From contig NZ_CP051240.1 of assembly GCF_017794965.1 (NCBI RefSeq), positions 1,488,001 through 1,552,000 of the forward strand: a stretch of 64,000 bases of DNA, read 5' to 3'. A program made the translations under genes and the position numbers. This DNA comes from Alcanivorax sp. Its GTDB lineage: Bacteria; Pseudomonadota; Gammaproteobacteria; Pseudomonadales; Alcanivoracaceae. Position 1 is the first letter of the stretch; each line of letters opens with the position of its first letter. This document shows positions 33,522-42,136 of the stretch, piece by piece. A model generated the notes under the pieces. That model was not told where the DNA came from, made no database searches, and worked only from the letters and a program-made list of their open reading frames with translations.

Positions 33522-35144
33522 ATGGCTGAATTGCTGATCATCATCGGGATAAGCACCATTATCGTGACCACTTTGGGGCTCATGAACGAGGCCGGTCACC
33601 GGGGCCACAGTGCATTGTTTTTCATGATACCGCTGGCCAGTCTTGGCCAGGTGCAACGCGGCTGGGAACATTACCGTTGGTGGGCGCTGGCGCGGGTGGC
33701 CGGGGTGTTGACAGCAGCCGTGGGGGTGGCGTTGTTTATCATGGCTCAAAGACTTGCCTCCACAGCCGCAGCGCCCGCCAGCGGTCAGACCGGTCAGGTA
33801 CAGCGGGGCGAACAAATGGCCACTACCACCACCTTCGTCAGCTCGGAGGAGGCGGCGCTGGCAGTGGTCAAAGGTCAGGGCAAACCCCTTTCCGGGCGCA
33901 TCCATGGCCGCCAGTTCCGCTACGACCGCGTTGCCCTGATTGATGGCGTGCTCACGGCCAGCCAGGGGGAAGGGTTCCTGCCCGACCTGGAAGTGCGGGT
34001 CTTGATTGGCTGGAAGCCAGAACAGATCGTCGAGCGTACCCATCTCCATGTGACGCCCTCGGATACCAACTCGCCGGTGGTGCACCTGTCCTGGAAACCG
34101 GAAGGCAAGGATTACCCTGAAACCCGTATTTTCAAGGGCGGCTACCGTATGGAACTGGCACTGGCGCCACTGGATACCGGGCAACTTTCTGGCTCACTGG
34201 TACTGGTGGTGCCTGACAGTTTCAAGAGTTATTTGAGCGGGGATTTCACTGCTTACACCAACCACCTTCGTTATCGCGGTGATAGTGTGGATCTGCACTT
34301 TGACCATGAGGACACGCTGGCCTACGTGGCGCGCCAATATCTGTTGACCCAGTTTCCCGAGGGGGCGCTTGAGTCCGTGACGCCGCGTCAGGTGGTCATG
34401 CGCAGGGTTGAGTCCAGCGGCCAGGTGACGGCACAGGTGTTGCTGACCAATGGTGCGGAAGAAGAGCGTTCTGTCAGACTGGAAAAAAGTGATGTGGGCT
34501 GGTCCGTTGAGCCCGGTTCCATGGTGAGCCGCGTGGTCAAAGAGCCAGACCAGAACAGCATGGTACTGCATAACCCTGGGCAACAAACGGACGTTGAGCC
34601 TGCTGAAGTCTTGCCGCCGATAACGCTGACGTTCCCGGAGCTGGTAGAGTTTGTGGACCGGGCAGTGCTGCTGGAAATGACCAGCGGACGCAAGATTGAC
34701 GGAATCTTGAGGAAGGTTTCGGTAAATAGATTGTGGCTTGAGATCAATGTGGGGAGTGGGGTTGTCGAACGCAGTTTCCCGGAAGATGAATTGCACTCCT
34801 TGCAGCTTGAAAATGGTCAACACGTTATCGTGAATGGGGAGGCGGATGCCGCTGATGCCCCTTCCACTGTTGAACCGGTTGCACCCAGCGCGGAATCAGA
34901 GGGCAGCAAGGTTAGCAATGAAGATGATTCTGTGACCGAAACGCAGGACAGCCCACAGTTGGAAGCATTCCGTGCACTGGTCGGGCAGTCTGTTACGGTA
35001 ACCGCGGATGAGGGCCCGGCCCGCACCGGCCTGCTGCAATCAGTTGAACCGGATCATATTACGCTCAGCGTTCCAATGGGGTCGGGTAACATGGAATACT
35101 TTTACGATCTGAACAGCATTCGCAGTATTGAGGCAGCGCGTTGA
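33522..35144 (+). CDS. unrecognised membrane-anchored protein with two repeated beta-rich domains
   Basis: 540 residues, not recognised. Residues 1-75 contain about three hydrophobic segments (2-20, 30-43, 55-75), giving an inner-membrane anchor. A large hydrophilic part follows, probably periplasmic or cytoplasmic beta-sandwich. Two similar modules close the protein. One (about 395-450, with LVEFVDRAVLLEMTSGRKID) and one (about 485-538, with FRALVGQSVTVTADEGPART) both read like small SH3/Sm-like barrels with the pattern L-x-G/D-x-x-V-x-L/V-x-x-x-x-G/R, separated by an acidic Ser/Glu linker. It overlaps the next gene (TTGA). ATG 33522 has GGAGAG upstream. Confidence 0.65.
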   Translation: MAELLIIIGISTIIVTTLGLMNEAGHRGHSALFFMIPLASLGQVQRGWEHYRWWALARVAGVLTAAVGVALFIMAQRLASTAAAPASGQTGQVQRGEQMATTTTFVSSEEAALAVVKGQGKPLSGRIHGRQFRYDRVALIDGVLTASQGEGFLPDLEVRVLIGWKPEQIVERTHLHVTPSDTNSPVVHLSWKPEGKDYPETRIFKGGYRMELALAPLDTGQLSGSLVLVVPDSFKSYLSGDFTAYTNHLRYRGDSVDLHFDHEDTLAYVARQYLLTQFPEGALESVTPRQVVMRRVESSGQVTAQVLLTNGAEEERSVRLEKSDVGWSVEPGSMVSRVVKEPDQNSMVLHNPGQQTDVEPAEVLPPITLTFPELVEFVDRAVLLEMTSGRKIDGILRKVSVNRLWLEINVGSGVVERSFPEDELHSLQLENGQHVIVNGEADAADAPSTVEPVAPSAESEGSKVSNEDDSVTETQDSPQLEAFRALVGQSVTVTADEGPARTGLLQSVEPDHITLSVPMGSGNMEYFYDLNSIRSIEAAR

Positions 35145-36040
35145 AGATACTTGTCACAGGTGGCACCGGATTTATTGGCCAGCACCTTTGTCGCCGGTTG
35201 GCGGCCCATGGCCACGACCTGATCGTCCTGACTCGGCGTCCCAGACGCACCGCACGGCTGTTGCCCGAGGAGGCCCGGGTGATTGATAGCCTGAGTGCCA
35301 TCGGCAATGACGAAAAACTGGATGGTATCGTCAATCTGGCCGGGGAAAGCTTGTTTGCAGGGCGCTGGAGTGACAAGCGCAAACAGGTGCTGTTTGATTC
35401 CAGAGTCGGGGTAACCCAGTCTCTGGTTAACCTGATATCGCGCCTGGAGCGCAAGCCGGCGGTGCTGGTTTCCGGGTCTGCCGTGGGTTTCTACGGCGAC
35501 GCAGGGAATGCGGAACTCACCGAGGACAGCCCGGCACGCAGAAAGGACTTTGGGTATCTATTGTGCGATGCCTGGGAGCAGGCGGCCCGCCCGGTTTCCC
35601 GTCAGGGAGTGCGGCTTTGCCTTGTCCGCACCGGCATCGTGCTGGGCCGTGATGGTGGCATGCTGGGCAAGTTATGGCCGGTCTATCGTGCCGGCCTGGG
35701 CGCCATGATCGGTGATGGCAGCCAGTGGCTGAGCTGGATCCACATTGATGACATGGTCGCCATCCTGGTCCGTGCAGTAGAGACCCCGGGCATTGAAGGT
35801 GTGTTCAACGCCTGTGCACCGGCACCGGTAACCCAGCGGGAATTTCACCATTCCTTGTGTCGGCAACTGCACCGTCCTGCCATTCTCAAGGTGCCTTCCG
35901 TTTTCCTCAAGGCTGGGCTGGGTGAGATGTCCGCCATGCTGCTCGGTGGTCAACGTGTTTATCCCAGGCGGCTGGAGCAGCAGGGTTTCGTGTTTCGTTA
36001 TCCCGACCTGACATCTGCACTTTCACATCTTGGCGCCTGA
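35141..36040 (+). CDS. TIGR01777-family NAD-dependent epimerase (SDR39U1/YfcH type)
   Basis: A 299-residue atypical SDR. The NAD motif is LVTGGTGFIGQHLCRRL, followed by DGIVNLAGE and WSDKRKQVLFDSRVG, the TIGR01777 hallmarks. VLVSGSAVGFYGDAG replaces the usual catalytic stretch, and a C-terminal DUF1731-like end (PSVFLKAGLGEMSAMLLGGQRVYPRRL) is present. E. coli YfcH is the counterpart; its substrate is unknown. TTG at 35141 overlaps the previous stop (TTGA), so translation is coupled. Confidence 0.88.
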   Translation: MKILVTGGTGFIGQHLCRRLAAHGHDLIVLTRRPRRTARLLPEEARVIDSLSAIGNDEKLDGIVNLAGESLFAGRWSDKRKQVLFDSRVGVTQSLVNLISRLERKPAVLVSGSAVGFYGDAGNAELTEDSPARRKDFGYLLCDAWEQAARPVSRQGVRLCLVRTGIVLGRDGGMLGKLWPVYRAGLGAMIGDGSQWLSWIHIDDMVAILVRAVETPGIEGVFNACAPAPVTQREFHHSLCRQLHRPAILKVPSVFLKAGLGEMSAMLLGGQRVYPRRLEQQGFVFRYPDLTSALSHLGA

Positions 36041-36383
36041 ATGTTTGGTTCAGCGCGGATTAGCGGGAAGAGTCCACCGGAAGAATGCCCCACCTTAATC
36101 CAGCACAATGGTCGCCAGACGCCTGACGCTGTTATCACAACACGGGTTGCGTCATTCGACAGTGCTTCTGGATACTGTTCTTCATGCGAGCCTTTCATTG
36201 GGGCGGGCAGCCGTTAAGGTTCTGGGCTGCCTTGCCATGTGCATTCTTTTCAAGCGTCAGGCATCCGGCGTCGACCGTCTGGCATGAAAGCACAGAGGCT
36301 CAATAAGCAGGAAGCCCCGGGAGTGGATTTCGCGTAATTCAGTGATGCACCAACTTTTTTGGACGCCTGCCTGCTTTTTCTGA
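36041..36383. other. Gene-free stretch upstream of htpG
   Basis: 343 bp. No frame reads like a protein on either strand, and I see no repeat of the heptad or REP types. GCCTGACGC and GCGTCAGGC occur in opposite orientation (about 36120 and 36255), an 11-kb-independent pair that could form a long-range stem but has no obvious function. Confidence 0.5.
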
Positions 36384-36411
36384 CTTGAAAAAAAACTGAC
36401 CAACCCTATCT
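36384..36411 (+). promoter_or_regulatory. sigma-32-type heat-shock promoter of htpG
   Basis: CTTGAAA (36384-36390), a 13-bp spacer, then CCCTATCT (36404-36411). This is the RpoH consensus CTTGAAA-N13-CCCCATNT with one mismatch, 34 bp before the htpG start. Confidence 0.75.
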
Positions 36412-36444
36412 CTAGCGCAGCAATGACTGATGCAGGAGCATGTT

Positions 36445-38292
36445 GTGTCTACAGAAAAACAAACCCATGGTTTTCAGGCAGAAGTATCCCGCTTGTTACA
36501 CCTGATGATTCACTCGTTGTACAGCAATCGTGAGATCTTTCTGCGCGAGCTGATTTCCAACGCCTCGGACGCCTGTGACAAACTGCGGTTCAGTGCGCTG
36601 GATAATCCGGGTCTGGCTGAGGCGGCAGGGGAGCCTGCCATTTCTCTCAGTGTGGACAAGGAAGCGGGTACGCTGGCTATTACCGATAATGGTATCGGTA
36701 TGGACGAGGCTGACGTGATCGAGAACCTTGGCACTATTGCCCGGTCCGGCACAGAGAAGTTTCTCGCGTCCCTGAGTGGTGATCAGAAACAGGATTCCCA
36801 GCTTATCGGCCAGTTCGGTGTGGGCTTCTATTCTGCTTTCATTGTGGCGGACAAGGTCACCGTTGAAACCCGAAAGGCCGGGGCTGATGACAGCGGTGGA
36901 GTCCGTTGGGAAAGTGACGGCAAGGGTGAGTTCACGGTGGAGCCGGTGCAGCGTGATCAACCCGGTACATCCGTAATCCTGCATCTTCGCGAGGATGCGC
37001 AGGAATTCCTGGATCCGTTCAAGCTGCGCCAGGTGGTTAATCAGTACTCAGACCATGTGGCGTTTCCCATTCGTCTGTTGACTCCGGCGGAAGGGGACCA
37101 GGACGCCAGTGAAGAGACCCTGAACTCTGCCACGGCTCTCTGGCAGCGCCCGAAAGCGGATATCAGCGATGAAGAATATCAGGGCTTCTACAAGCATATC
37201 AGCCATGATTTTCAGGATGCCCTGACCTGGAGCCACAACAAGGTAGAAGGCAAGCTGGAGTACACCAGCCTGCTGTACATCCCTGCCCAGGCGCCCTTTG
37301 ACCTTTATCACCGTGATGCCAGCCGGGGACTGAAACTGTATGTACAGCGTGTCTTCATCATGGATGATGCTGAACAATTCCTGCCCCAGTACCTGCGCTT
37401 CATCAAGGGGGTAGTCGATGCGCCCAATCTGCCACTCAATGTGAGTCGCGAGTTACTGCAGGATTACGGGCCAGTGAAAAAGATCCGCGCAGCGTTGACC
37501 AAGCGTGTCCTGCAGATGCTGAAAAAGCTCGGCAATGATCAGGAGCAGTATGCCACCTTCTGGGCGCAGTTCGGCCAGGTGTTGAAGGAGGGGATTGGCG
37601 AAGACCCGGACAACCGTGATGCCATTGCGGCACTGTTACGATTTGCCAGCAGCCGCGAGGAAAGCGGACTCACCAGCCTTGATGAGTATCTGGAGCGAAA
37701 GCCGGCCGAGCAGGACAAGATCTATTATCTGTTGGCCGATACCGCTTCTGCCGCACGTCAGAGCCCGCACCTTGAAGTATTCCGCAAGAAGGGCATCGAG
37801 GTACTTCTGCTCAGTGATCCGGTTGACGAGTGGATGATCAGTTACCTGGACAGCTACAAGGACGTGCAGCTGGTCAATGCTGCCCGTGGTGAACTGGATC
37901 TGGATGAGACCACCCGGGAGGATCAGGATAACCCACTGGTTGGTCGCCTCAAGGCGAGCCTGGGCGAGCATGTGGAAAATGTACGTGCAACTGGGCGACT
38001 GGTCGACTCGCCGAGTTGCCTGGTGCTTGCCGAAGACCAGCTCGGCCCACAGATGCGCCGCATGCTGGAAGCCGCCGGCCAGCCGGTACCGGAGAACAAG
38101 CCGGTACTGGAAGTGAACCTGGACCATGATCTGCTTCGCGCATTGGATAGCGTTGAGGAAGGTGACAAGTTCAATGATCTGGCGTTTCTGCTGCTGGACC
38201 AGGCCATGCTGGCTGAGGGGCAGCTGCCGAAAGATCCTGCGGCTACGGCACGACGCATGCATCAGATGCTTGTCACTGCAGTGAACAATTAA
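36445..38292 (+). CDS. htpG: molecular chaperone HtpG (Hsp90)
   Basis: A 615-residue Hsp90 chaperone. The N-terminal ATPase is clear: LIHSLY-like start MIHSLYSNREIFLRELISNA, ITDNGIGMDEADVIENLGTI and GQFGVGFYSAF. The middle domain has YVQRVFIMDDAEQFLPQYLR and the catalytic NVSRELLQD. The C-terminal dimerisation domain is complete. I prefer GTG 36445 (MSTEKQTHGFQ) with AGGAG upstream to ATG 36430. The last codons (AVNN-stop) are encoded by the left arm of a heptad element. Regulation by sigma-32 is indicated by the promoter. Confidence 0.96.
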   Translation: MSTEKQTHGFQAEVSRLLHLMIHSLYSNREIFLRELISNASDACDKLRFSALDNPGLAEAAGEPAISLSVDKEAGTLAITDNGIGMDEADVIENLGTIARSGTEKFLASLSGDQKQDSQLIGQFGVGFYSAFIVADKVTVETRKAGADDSGGVRWESDGKGEFTVEPVQRDQPGTSVILHLREDAQEFLDPFKLRQVVNQYSDHVAFPIRLLTPAEGDQDASEETLNSATALWQRPKADISDEEYQGFYKHISHDFQDALTWSHNKVEGKLEYTSLLYIPAQAPFDLYHRDASRGLKLYVQRVFIMDDAEQFLPQYLRFIKGVVDAPNLPLNVSRELLQDYGPVKKIRAALTKRVLQMLKKLGNDQEQYATFWAQFGQVLKEGIGEDPDNRDAIAALLRFASSREESGLTSLDEYLERKPAEQDKIYYLLADTASAARQSPHLEVFRKKGIEVLLLSDPVDEWMISYLDSYKDVQLVNAARGELDLDETTREDQDNPLVGRLKASLGEHVENVRATGRLVDSPSCLVLAEDQLGPQMRRMLEAAGQPVPENKPVLEVNLDHDLLRALDSVEEGDKFNDLAFLLLDQAMLAEGQLPKDPAATARRMHQMLVTAVNN

Positions 38293-38437
38293 CAGTTAAC
38301 AGTGAACAGCTGCGCGAATCAGGCTTGCATCTGAGTCGCGATTTGAGGCCGCGCCCGGGCTTGGGTGCGGCCTCATTCGTTATTCGAAAGGAAAAAATAC
38401 AGGAAGCTGTTAACGGTTCACTATTCACTGTTAACTG
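38279..38437. repeat. Inverted heptad-repeat element with hairpin core, copy 2
   Basis: Left arm: CAGTGAA, CAATTAA, CAGTTAA, CAGTGAA, then CAGCTGCGCG. Right arm: TTCACTATTCACTGTTAACTG. The hairpin TGAGGCCGC ... GCGGCCTCA at 38344-38375 is nearly identical to that of the copy at 5820-5997. It overlaps the last codons of htpG and lies just before gpsA, so it is likely also the htpG terminator. Confidence 0.85.
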
Positions 38438-38474
38438 CTTTATGATGCCCAAAAGCAGTAAATAAGGCGTTCTT

Positions 38475-39503
38475 ATGTCGGAGCAGACATACAATGCCGC
38501 CATTCTTGGTGGCGGTAGCTTCGGGACGGCCATGGCCAGCATTCTGGCTGCCAATGGTCATGGGGTGAATCTTTGGGTGCGGGACCCGGAAACCGCTGCC
38601 GCGATCAATCTTGACCGGGAAAACAGCCGTTATATGCCGGGTAAGGAATTGCCCGAGGGGGTCAACGCCACAGACAGTCTGGAAGATGCCCTGGCAGATG
38701 CCACCATGGTCTTCGTTGCCATTCCCAGCAAGGCGTTTGCCGACGTACTGTCGCAAGCCCGTGAATGGGTGCCGGAAGGAACTTTGGTGATCAGCTGCAC
38801 CAAAGGGATCTATGCGGACGGGTTCCTGCTGATGAGTGAACTGTTGCATCAGTACTGGCCCCATACCCGTATCGGTGTGCTCAGCGGCCCGAATCTGGCC
38901 AAGGAAATCGTGGAGCAGAAGTTCACCGGTACCGTGATTGCCAGCGCCGACAGCGAACTGTGTCAGACGGTACAGACGGCGCTCAGTTGCGACTACTTCC
39001 GGGTCTATGACAACCCGGATATCTACGGTGTGGAGCTGGGCGGTGCTTTGAAGAATATCTACGCGGTAGCGTCCGGCATGGCAGCCGCCATCGGCGTGGG
39101 TGAGAACAGCCGCAGCTTCCTGATTACCCGGGCTCTGGCGGAAATGAGCCGCTTTGCCGTGGAGCTGGGGGCCAACCCCATGACCTTTCTGGGCTTGTCG
39201 GGAGTTGGCGATCTTATTGCCACCTGTACTTCCAGTTTGTCACGAAACTACCAGGTGGGTTTCCAGCTGGGGCAGGGCAAGACGCTGGAAGAAGCGGTAG
39301 AGACCCTCGGCCAGACAGCAGAAGGGATCAATACCATTAAGCTGGTGGCCGACAAGGCTGCCGAGTTGGATGTCTACATGCCACTGGCCACTGCGCTCTA
39401 TCAGGTGGTGTACCACCAGCAACCGCTGGAAATCGTTATTCATCAGTTGATGAGTGGCGAATACAAACATGACGTGGAATTCCAGTTGGGAGTCAGCGCA
39501 TGA
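38475..39503 (+). CDS. gpsA: glycerol-3-phosphate dehydrogenase [NAD(P)+]
   Basis: A 342-residue cytoplasmic enzyme that reduces dihydroxyacetone phosphate to sn-glycerol-3-phosphate for phospholipid synthesis. NAD binding is at AAILGGGSFGTAMASILA, followed by SGPNLAKEI, the catalytic lysine in ELGGALKNIYAVASG and GLSGVGDLIATC. It overlaps sixA by 4 bp (ATGA), the same order as in Pseudomonas. Confidence 0.96.
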   Translation: MSEQTYNAAILGGGSFGTAMASILAANGHGVNLWVRDPETAAAINLDRENSRYMPGKELPEGVNATDSLEDALADATMVFVAIPSKAFADVLSQAREWVPEGTLVISCTKGIYADGFLLMSELLHQYWPHTRIGVLSGPNLAKEIVEQKFTGTVIASADSELCQTVQTALSCDYFRVYDNPDIYGVELGGALKNIYAVASGMAAAIGVGENSRSFLITRALAEMSRFAVELGANPMTFLGLSGVGDLIATCTSSLSRNYQVGFQLGQGKTLEEAVETLGQTAEGINTIKLVADKAAELDVYMPLATALYQVVYHQQPLEIVIHQLMSGEYKHDVEFQLGVSA

Positions 39504-39976
39504 AGGTCTACATCAGTCGGCATGGCGAAGCCGTCGGGACGGCTCCCACGGATGCCCTTCGTCCATTGACTGAGCGGGGCCGTGAGGCGTTGCTGGCCCA
39601 TTGGCAGACACTGAAAGACAGTGGCGTCATGCTCTCGGCACTGGTGGTCAGCCCCTATTTGCGCGCCCAGCAAACCGCAGATTGTATCGACCAGGTCTAT
39701 GGTGGACTCAAGCGGGTGGAATGCGACGCGCTGGTGCCGGATGCTTCACCGCTGGTGTTGCTTGAGTGGCTAATGCGAAACCCGGTGGCCGACAATAGCG
39801 TACTGGTCAGCCATATGCCGCTGGTGGCCCAGCTTACCGCGGTCTGGACCGGTACTACCGACCGTATCGGCTATAACGTGGGTACGGTGGCCAGTCTGGA
39901 TGTGGATGTGGCCGCCGCTGCCGGCGCCCGCTTGCTATGGCTTCGTAGCCCCGGCGAAAGTGCCGCAGGCCGCTAG
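39500..39976 (+). CDS. sixA: phosphohistidine phosphatase SixA
   Basis: A 158-residue histidine-phosphatase-superfamily protein. The catalytic RHG is in YISRHGEA, the second Arg in LVVSPYLRAQQTA and the second His in VLVSHMPLVAQL. SixA dephosphorylates phosphohistidines, such as those of the nitrogen-PTS protein NPr. The start is coupled to the gpsA stop. A structured 3' region and terminator follow at 40066-40190. Confidence 0.9.
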   Translation: MKVYISRHGEAVGTAPTDALRPLTERGREALLAHWQTLKDSGVMLSALVVSPYLRAQQTADCIDQVYGGLKRVECDALVPDASPLVLLEWLMRNPVADNSVLVSHMPLVAQLTAVWTGTTDRIGYNVGTVASLDVDVAAAAGARLLWLRSPGESAAGR

Positions 39977-40065
39977 TCGGCGAAAACCTACCCCCCGGAA
40001 ACAGAATCCTACCGTTCGCCGTTTGCCGCTGGGCAATGGCTGTGGGGCTGTCCTATCTTGAACTC

Positions 40066-40190
40066 GATGGCGCTTGAACGCATGGCAGACTCCTGACGGC
40101 GCCATCAGCTCCCTGAGGGGGGATACGATGACTCCTTGCATCGTGATTCAGGCAGATTGAAAGCACTGGCTTCGGCTAGTGCTTTTTTTT
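40066..40190 (+). ncRNA. candidate structured RNA ending in a terminator (downstream of sixA)
   Basis: Three stems can be drawn: GATGGCGC (40066-40073) with GCGCCATC (40099-40106), CTCCC with GGGGG around TGA (40109-40121), and ACGATG (40125-40130) with CATCGT (40139-40144). They are followed by the terminator at 40161-40190. I do not recognise a known family (it is not 6S, 4.5S, tmRNA or RNase P). It may be an independent sRNA or a processed 3' UTR of gpsA-sixA. Confidence 0.4.
40161..40190 (+). terminator. Rho-independent terminator downstream of sixA
   Basis: AAGCACTGGC-TTCG-GCTAGTGCTT hairpin with a stable TTCG tetraloop and eight T. Confidence 0.92.
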
Positions 40191-40205
40191 GCGCGCGATG
40201 CGGGT

Positions 40206-40240
40206 GCAACAGGCTCTACGCAACCTGCAACACGCGAAAC
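40206..40240. repeat. Degenerate heptad array
   Basis: Five 7-mers in register: GCAACAG, GCTCTAC, GCAACCT, GCAACAC, GCGAAAC. It is related to CACGCAA-type arrays at 13933 and 28671, and lies immediately after the kinase stop codon. Confidence 0.55.
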
Positions 40241-40243
40241 CTG

Positions 40244-41473
40244 CTAGTCGTCTGGCGTTTCTGCCTTGGTCGTTTTTTCCGGTTCCATGAGCAGTTGCTC
40301 AATGGGTTCGCCGTCGGCGGCCACCAGGTTTACCGAGATGGGAATGCGGTTGAGGTATTCCAGCCCTTCAATGCGCCTTAAATCGCGCAGATATTGTTTA
40401 ACCCGGCCCGATATCCAGGGGTGCAGCGTGGCTTTAATGGACACACCCTTACAGCGACTGCCTCGCTGTGAGTGCCAGTCCAGCAGTGCGGAGCGCAGTA
40501 CCGGAAAGTGTCCCTGGAATTGCTCAAAGTCATCGGCGACCAGATACACATCGTATTGATACAGCTTGCCGCGCCAGCTCAGCCCCAGTGGCACTTCCTT
40601 GAGTCGCAGGCGTGGTGCCAACGCTGTGGCCGGGCCTTGTTGCTGTGGGCGGTAGGCAGAGCGGGCCTTGTGGTAATGATCCGGCGATTCCAGTCCTTCC
40701 AGCAGGGTGACAGCGGCATTACCGTTTTCCGGGCGATCCGCGGGGTCTTTGGCGAGCAGGGCGCGGAGGAGAGGCTGGTAATGGCGTTGTTTGACTGGCA
40801 GAAGGGGGATTGGCTCGCGCAGATGGGCGTTGGCCATGGCGCTCACATCCTTGCCTTTGAAAGGCGCCTCCCCGGTGAGCATTTCGTAGAACACGCAACC
40901 CAGAGAATACAGGTCTGACTGCGGGGTCAGCGGCTGGTTTCGATGTTGCTCAGGGCTCATGTACTTTGGTGTGCCCATCTGCTTGCCTTTGCCCAGGCCG
41001 GAATCGTTAATCATGCTGGAGGCAATGCCGAAATCCATCAGCAGGGCAGAGCCATCGGCCCGGAACATTACATTGTCCGGTTTGACGTCCCGGTGGATGA
41101 AGTGATGCTCGCCGGCATAATGCAGGGCACTGGCCAACTGCCGAAGCACAGTTTCCGCGTCGGCTTCACTCATGCCATTGCGGATACGCTCCTTGAGGCT
41201 GCCCCCGGTCACGTACTCCATGGTCAGATAGCGATACCCCTCGTACTCACCCACGTCATATACCGGCACGATATGGGGATGGTTGAGGCTGGCGACGGTC
41301 CGGGCTTCACGCATGAATTGCTCAGCGAAGCGAGGCTCCAAGGCAAGCCCGGGGCTGAGAATCTTGATGGCAACAGGGCGCTCGAACGAGTTCTGTGTGG
41401 CCAGGAAGACATGGGCCATGCCGCCTTTGCCAAGACGTTCGGTAATGCGGTAGCCGGGTAGTCTGATTGCCAT
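40244..41473 (-). CDS. Hanks-type serine/threonine protein kinase
   Basis: 409 residues. The kinase domain covers about 8-265 with all key elements: GKGGMAHV glycine loop, Lys37 in VAIKIL, Glu56, HRDVKPDN with Asp129, DFG at 147-149 and GTPKYMSPEQ. The C-terminal 140 residues are soluble, have no membrane segment or PASTA repeats, and are not recognised. The kinase is therefore cytoplasmic. It is the last of four same-strand genes (xthA, voltage-sensor-like protein, response regulator, kinase); the gap to the regulator is 47 bp, so they may be co-transcribed. No PP2C phosphatase is nearby. Confidence 0.92.
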   Translation of the reverse strand: MAIRLPGYRITERLGKGGMAHVFLATQNSFERPVAIKILSPGLALEPRFAEQFMREARTVASLNHPHIVPVYDVGEYEGYRYLTMEYVTGGSLKERIRNGMSEADAETVLRQLASALHYAGEHHFIHRDVKPDNVMFRADGSALLMDFGIASSMINDSGLGKGKQMGTPKYMSPEQHRNQPLTPQSDLYSLGCVFYEMLTGEAPFKGKDVSAMANAHLREPIPLLPVKQRHYQPLLRALLAKDPADRPENGNAAVTLLEGLESPDHYHKARSAYRPQQQGPATALAPRLRLKEVPLGLSWRGKLYQYDVYLVADDFEQFQGHFPVLRSALLDWHSQRGSRCKGVSIKATLHPWISGRVKQYLRDLRRIEGLEYLNRIPISVNLVAADGEPIEQLLMEPEKTTKAETPDD

Positions 41474-41520
41474 GATGTCAGTTATGCGTTGTTCTGTTTA
41501 TCAACGCAGTTTTACAGGGT

Positions 41521-42015
41521 TCATTCTTTCCCGTACAGCGCTTTCATCTCGGCTTCGGAACGCCGGGCCTGCGCCACCTTGGCTTCAAGCCGTTTCTTCT
41601 GGCGATCCAGGCCGAGAAAGAAGTTGACCTTGCTTTGTAGCAGCATGGGGTCAATGGGTTTGAACAGGTAATCCACGGCACCGGTACGGTACCCTTCCTG
41701 CACGAAACGGGTTTCTTTGGAAATAGCAGTGACAAAGATGATTGGTACGTGCTCGGTGCGCTTGTTGGAACGCATCAGCTTGGCCACTTCAAAACCGTCC
41801 ATTTCCGGCATTTGCACATCCAGCAGCACCAGCGCGTAGTCATGTTTGAGCAGTTTGGCCAGGGCCGCGTTACCGTTGGTCACACTGTCCAGTTCACACT
41901 CCAGGTCCTCCAGCACGACTTCCAGGGCAACCAGGTTCTGGGGGGTATCGTCGACCATCAGGACACGGGAAACGGGCAGTGTCGGTTCGTCGTTGAGTTG
42001 TTCGCTGGATGACAT
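41521..42015 (-). CDS. single-domain response regulator with C-terminal coiled coil
   Basis: 164 residues. A full receiver domain (about 16-132) has the acidic pair Asp22-Asp23, phosphoacceptor Asp66 in LLDVQMPEMDGF, Thr96 and Lys119 in DYLFKPID. A charged helix (about 132-160, QKKRLEAKVAQARRSE) probably forms a coiled coil. There is no output domain, so it should work through protein contacts. It lies just upstream of the Ser/Thr kinase gene on the same strand. No cognate histidine kinase is next to it. Confidence 0.9.
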   Translation of the reverse strand: MSSSEQLNDEPTLPVSRVLMVDDTPQNLVALEVVLEDLECELDSVTNGNAALAKLLKHDYALVLLDVQMPEMDGFEVAKLMRSNKRTEHVPIIFVTAISKETRFVQEGYRTGAVDYLFKPIDPMLLQSKVNFFLGLDRQKKRLEAKVAQARRSEAEMKALYGKE

Positions 42016-42136
42016 GGCTAAATCCGCTGCTGGTGTCGTGTTCTTCGATGTTGTGACCAGTGAGCCTCTGAATGAAGCCTGGCACGCTGAGTGCGCAAGG
42101 TGTTGTTCAGGGTGGCACCGTTATTTTTTGATAGTA

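Noticed and set aside
40021..40190. 6S RNA (ssrS) or 4.5S RNA
   Set aside because: The conserved 4.5S loop and the long bubble hairpin of 6S are not present; kept only as an unclassified candidate.
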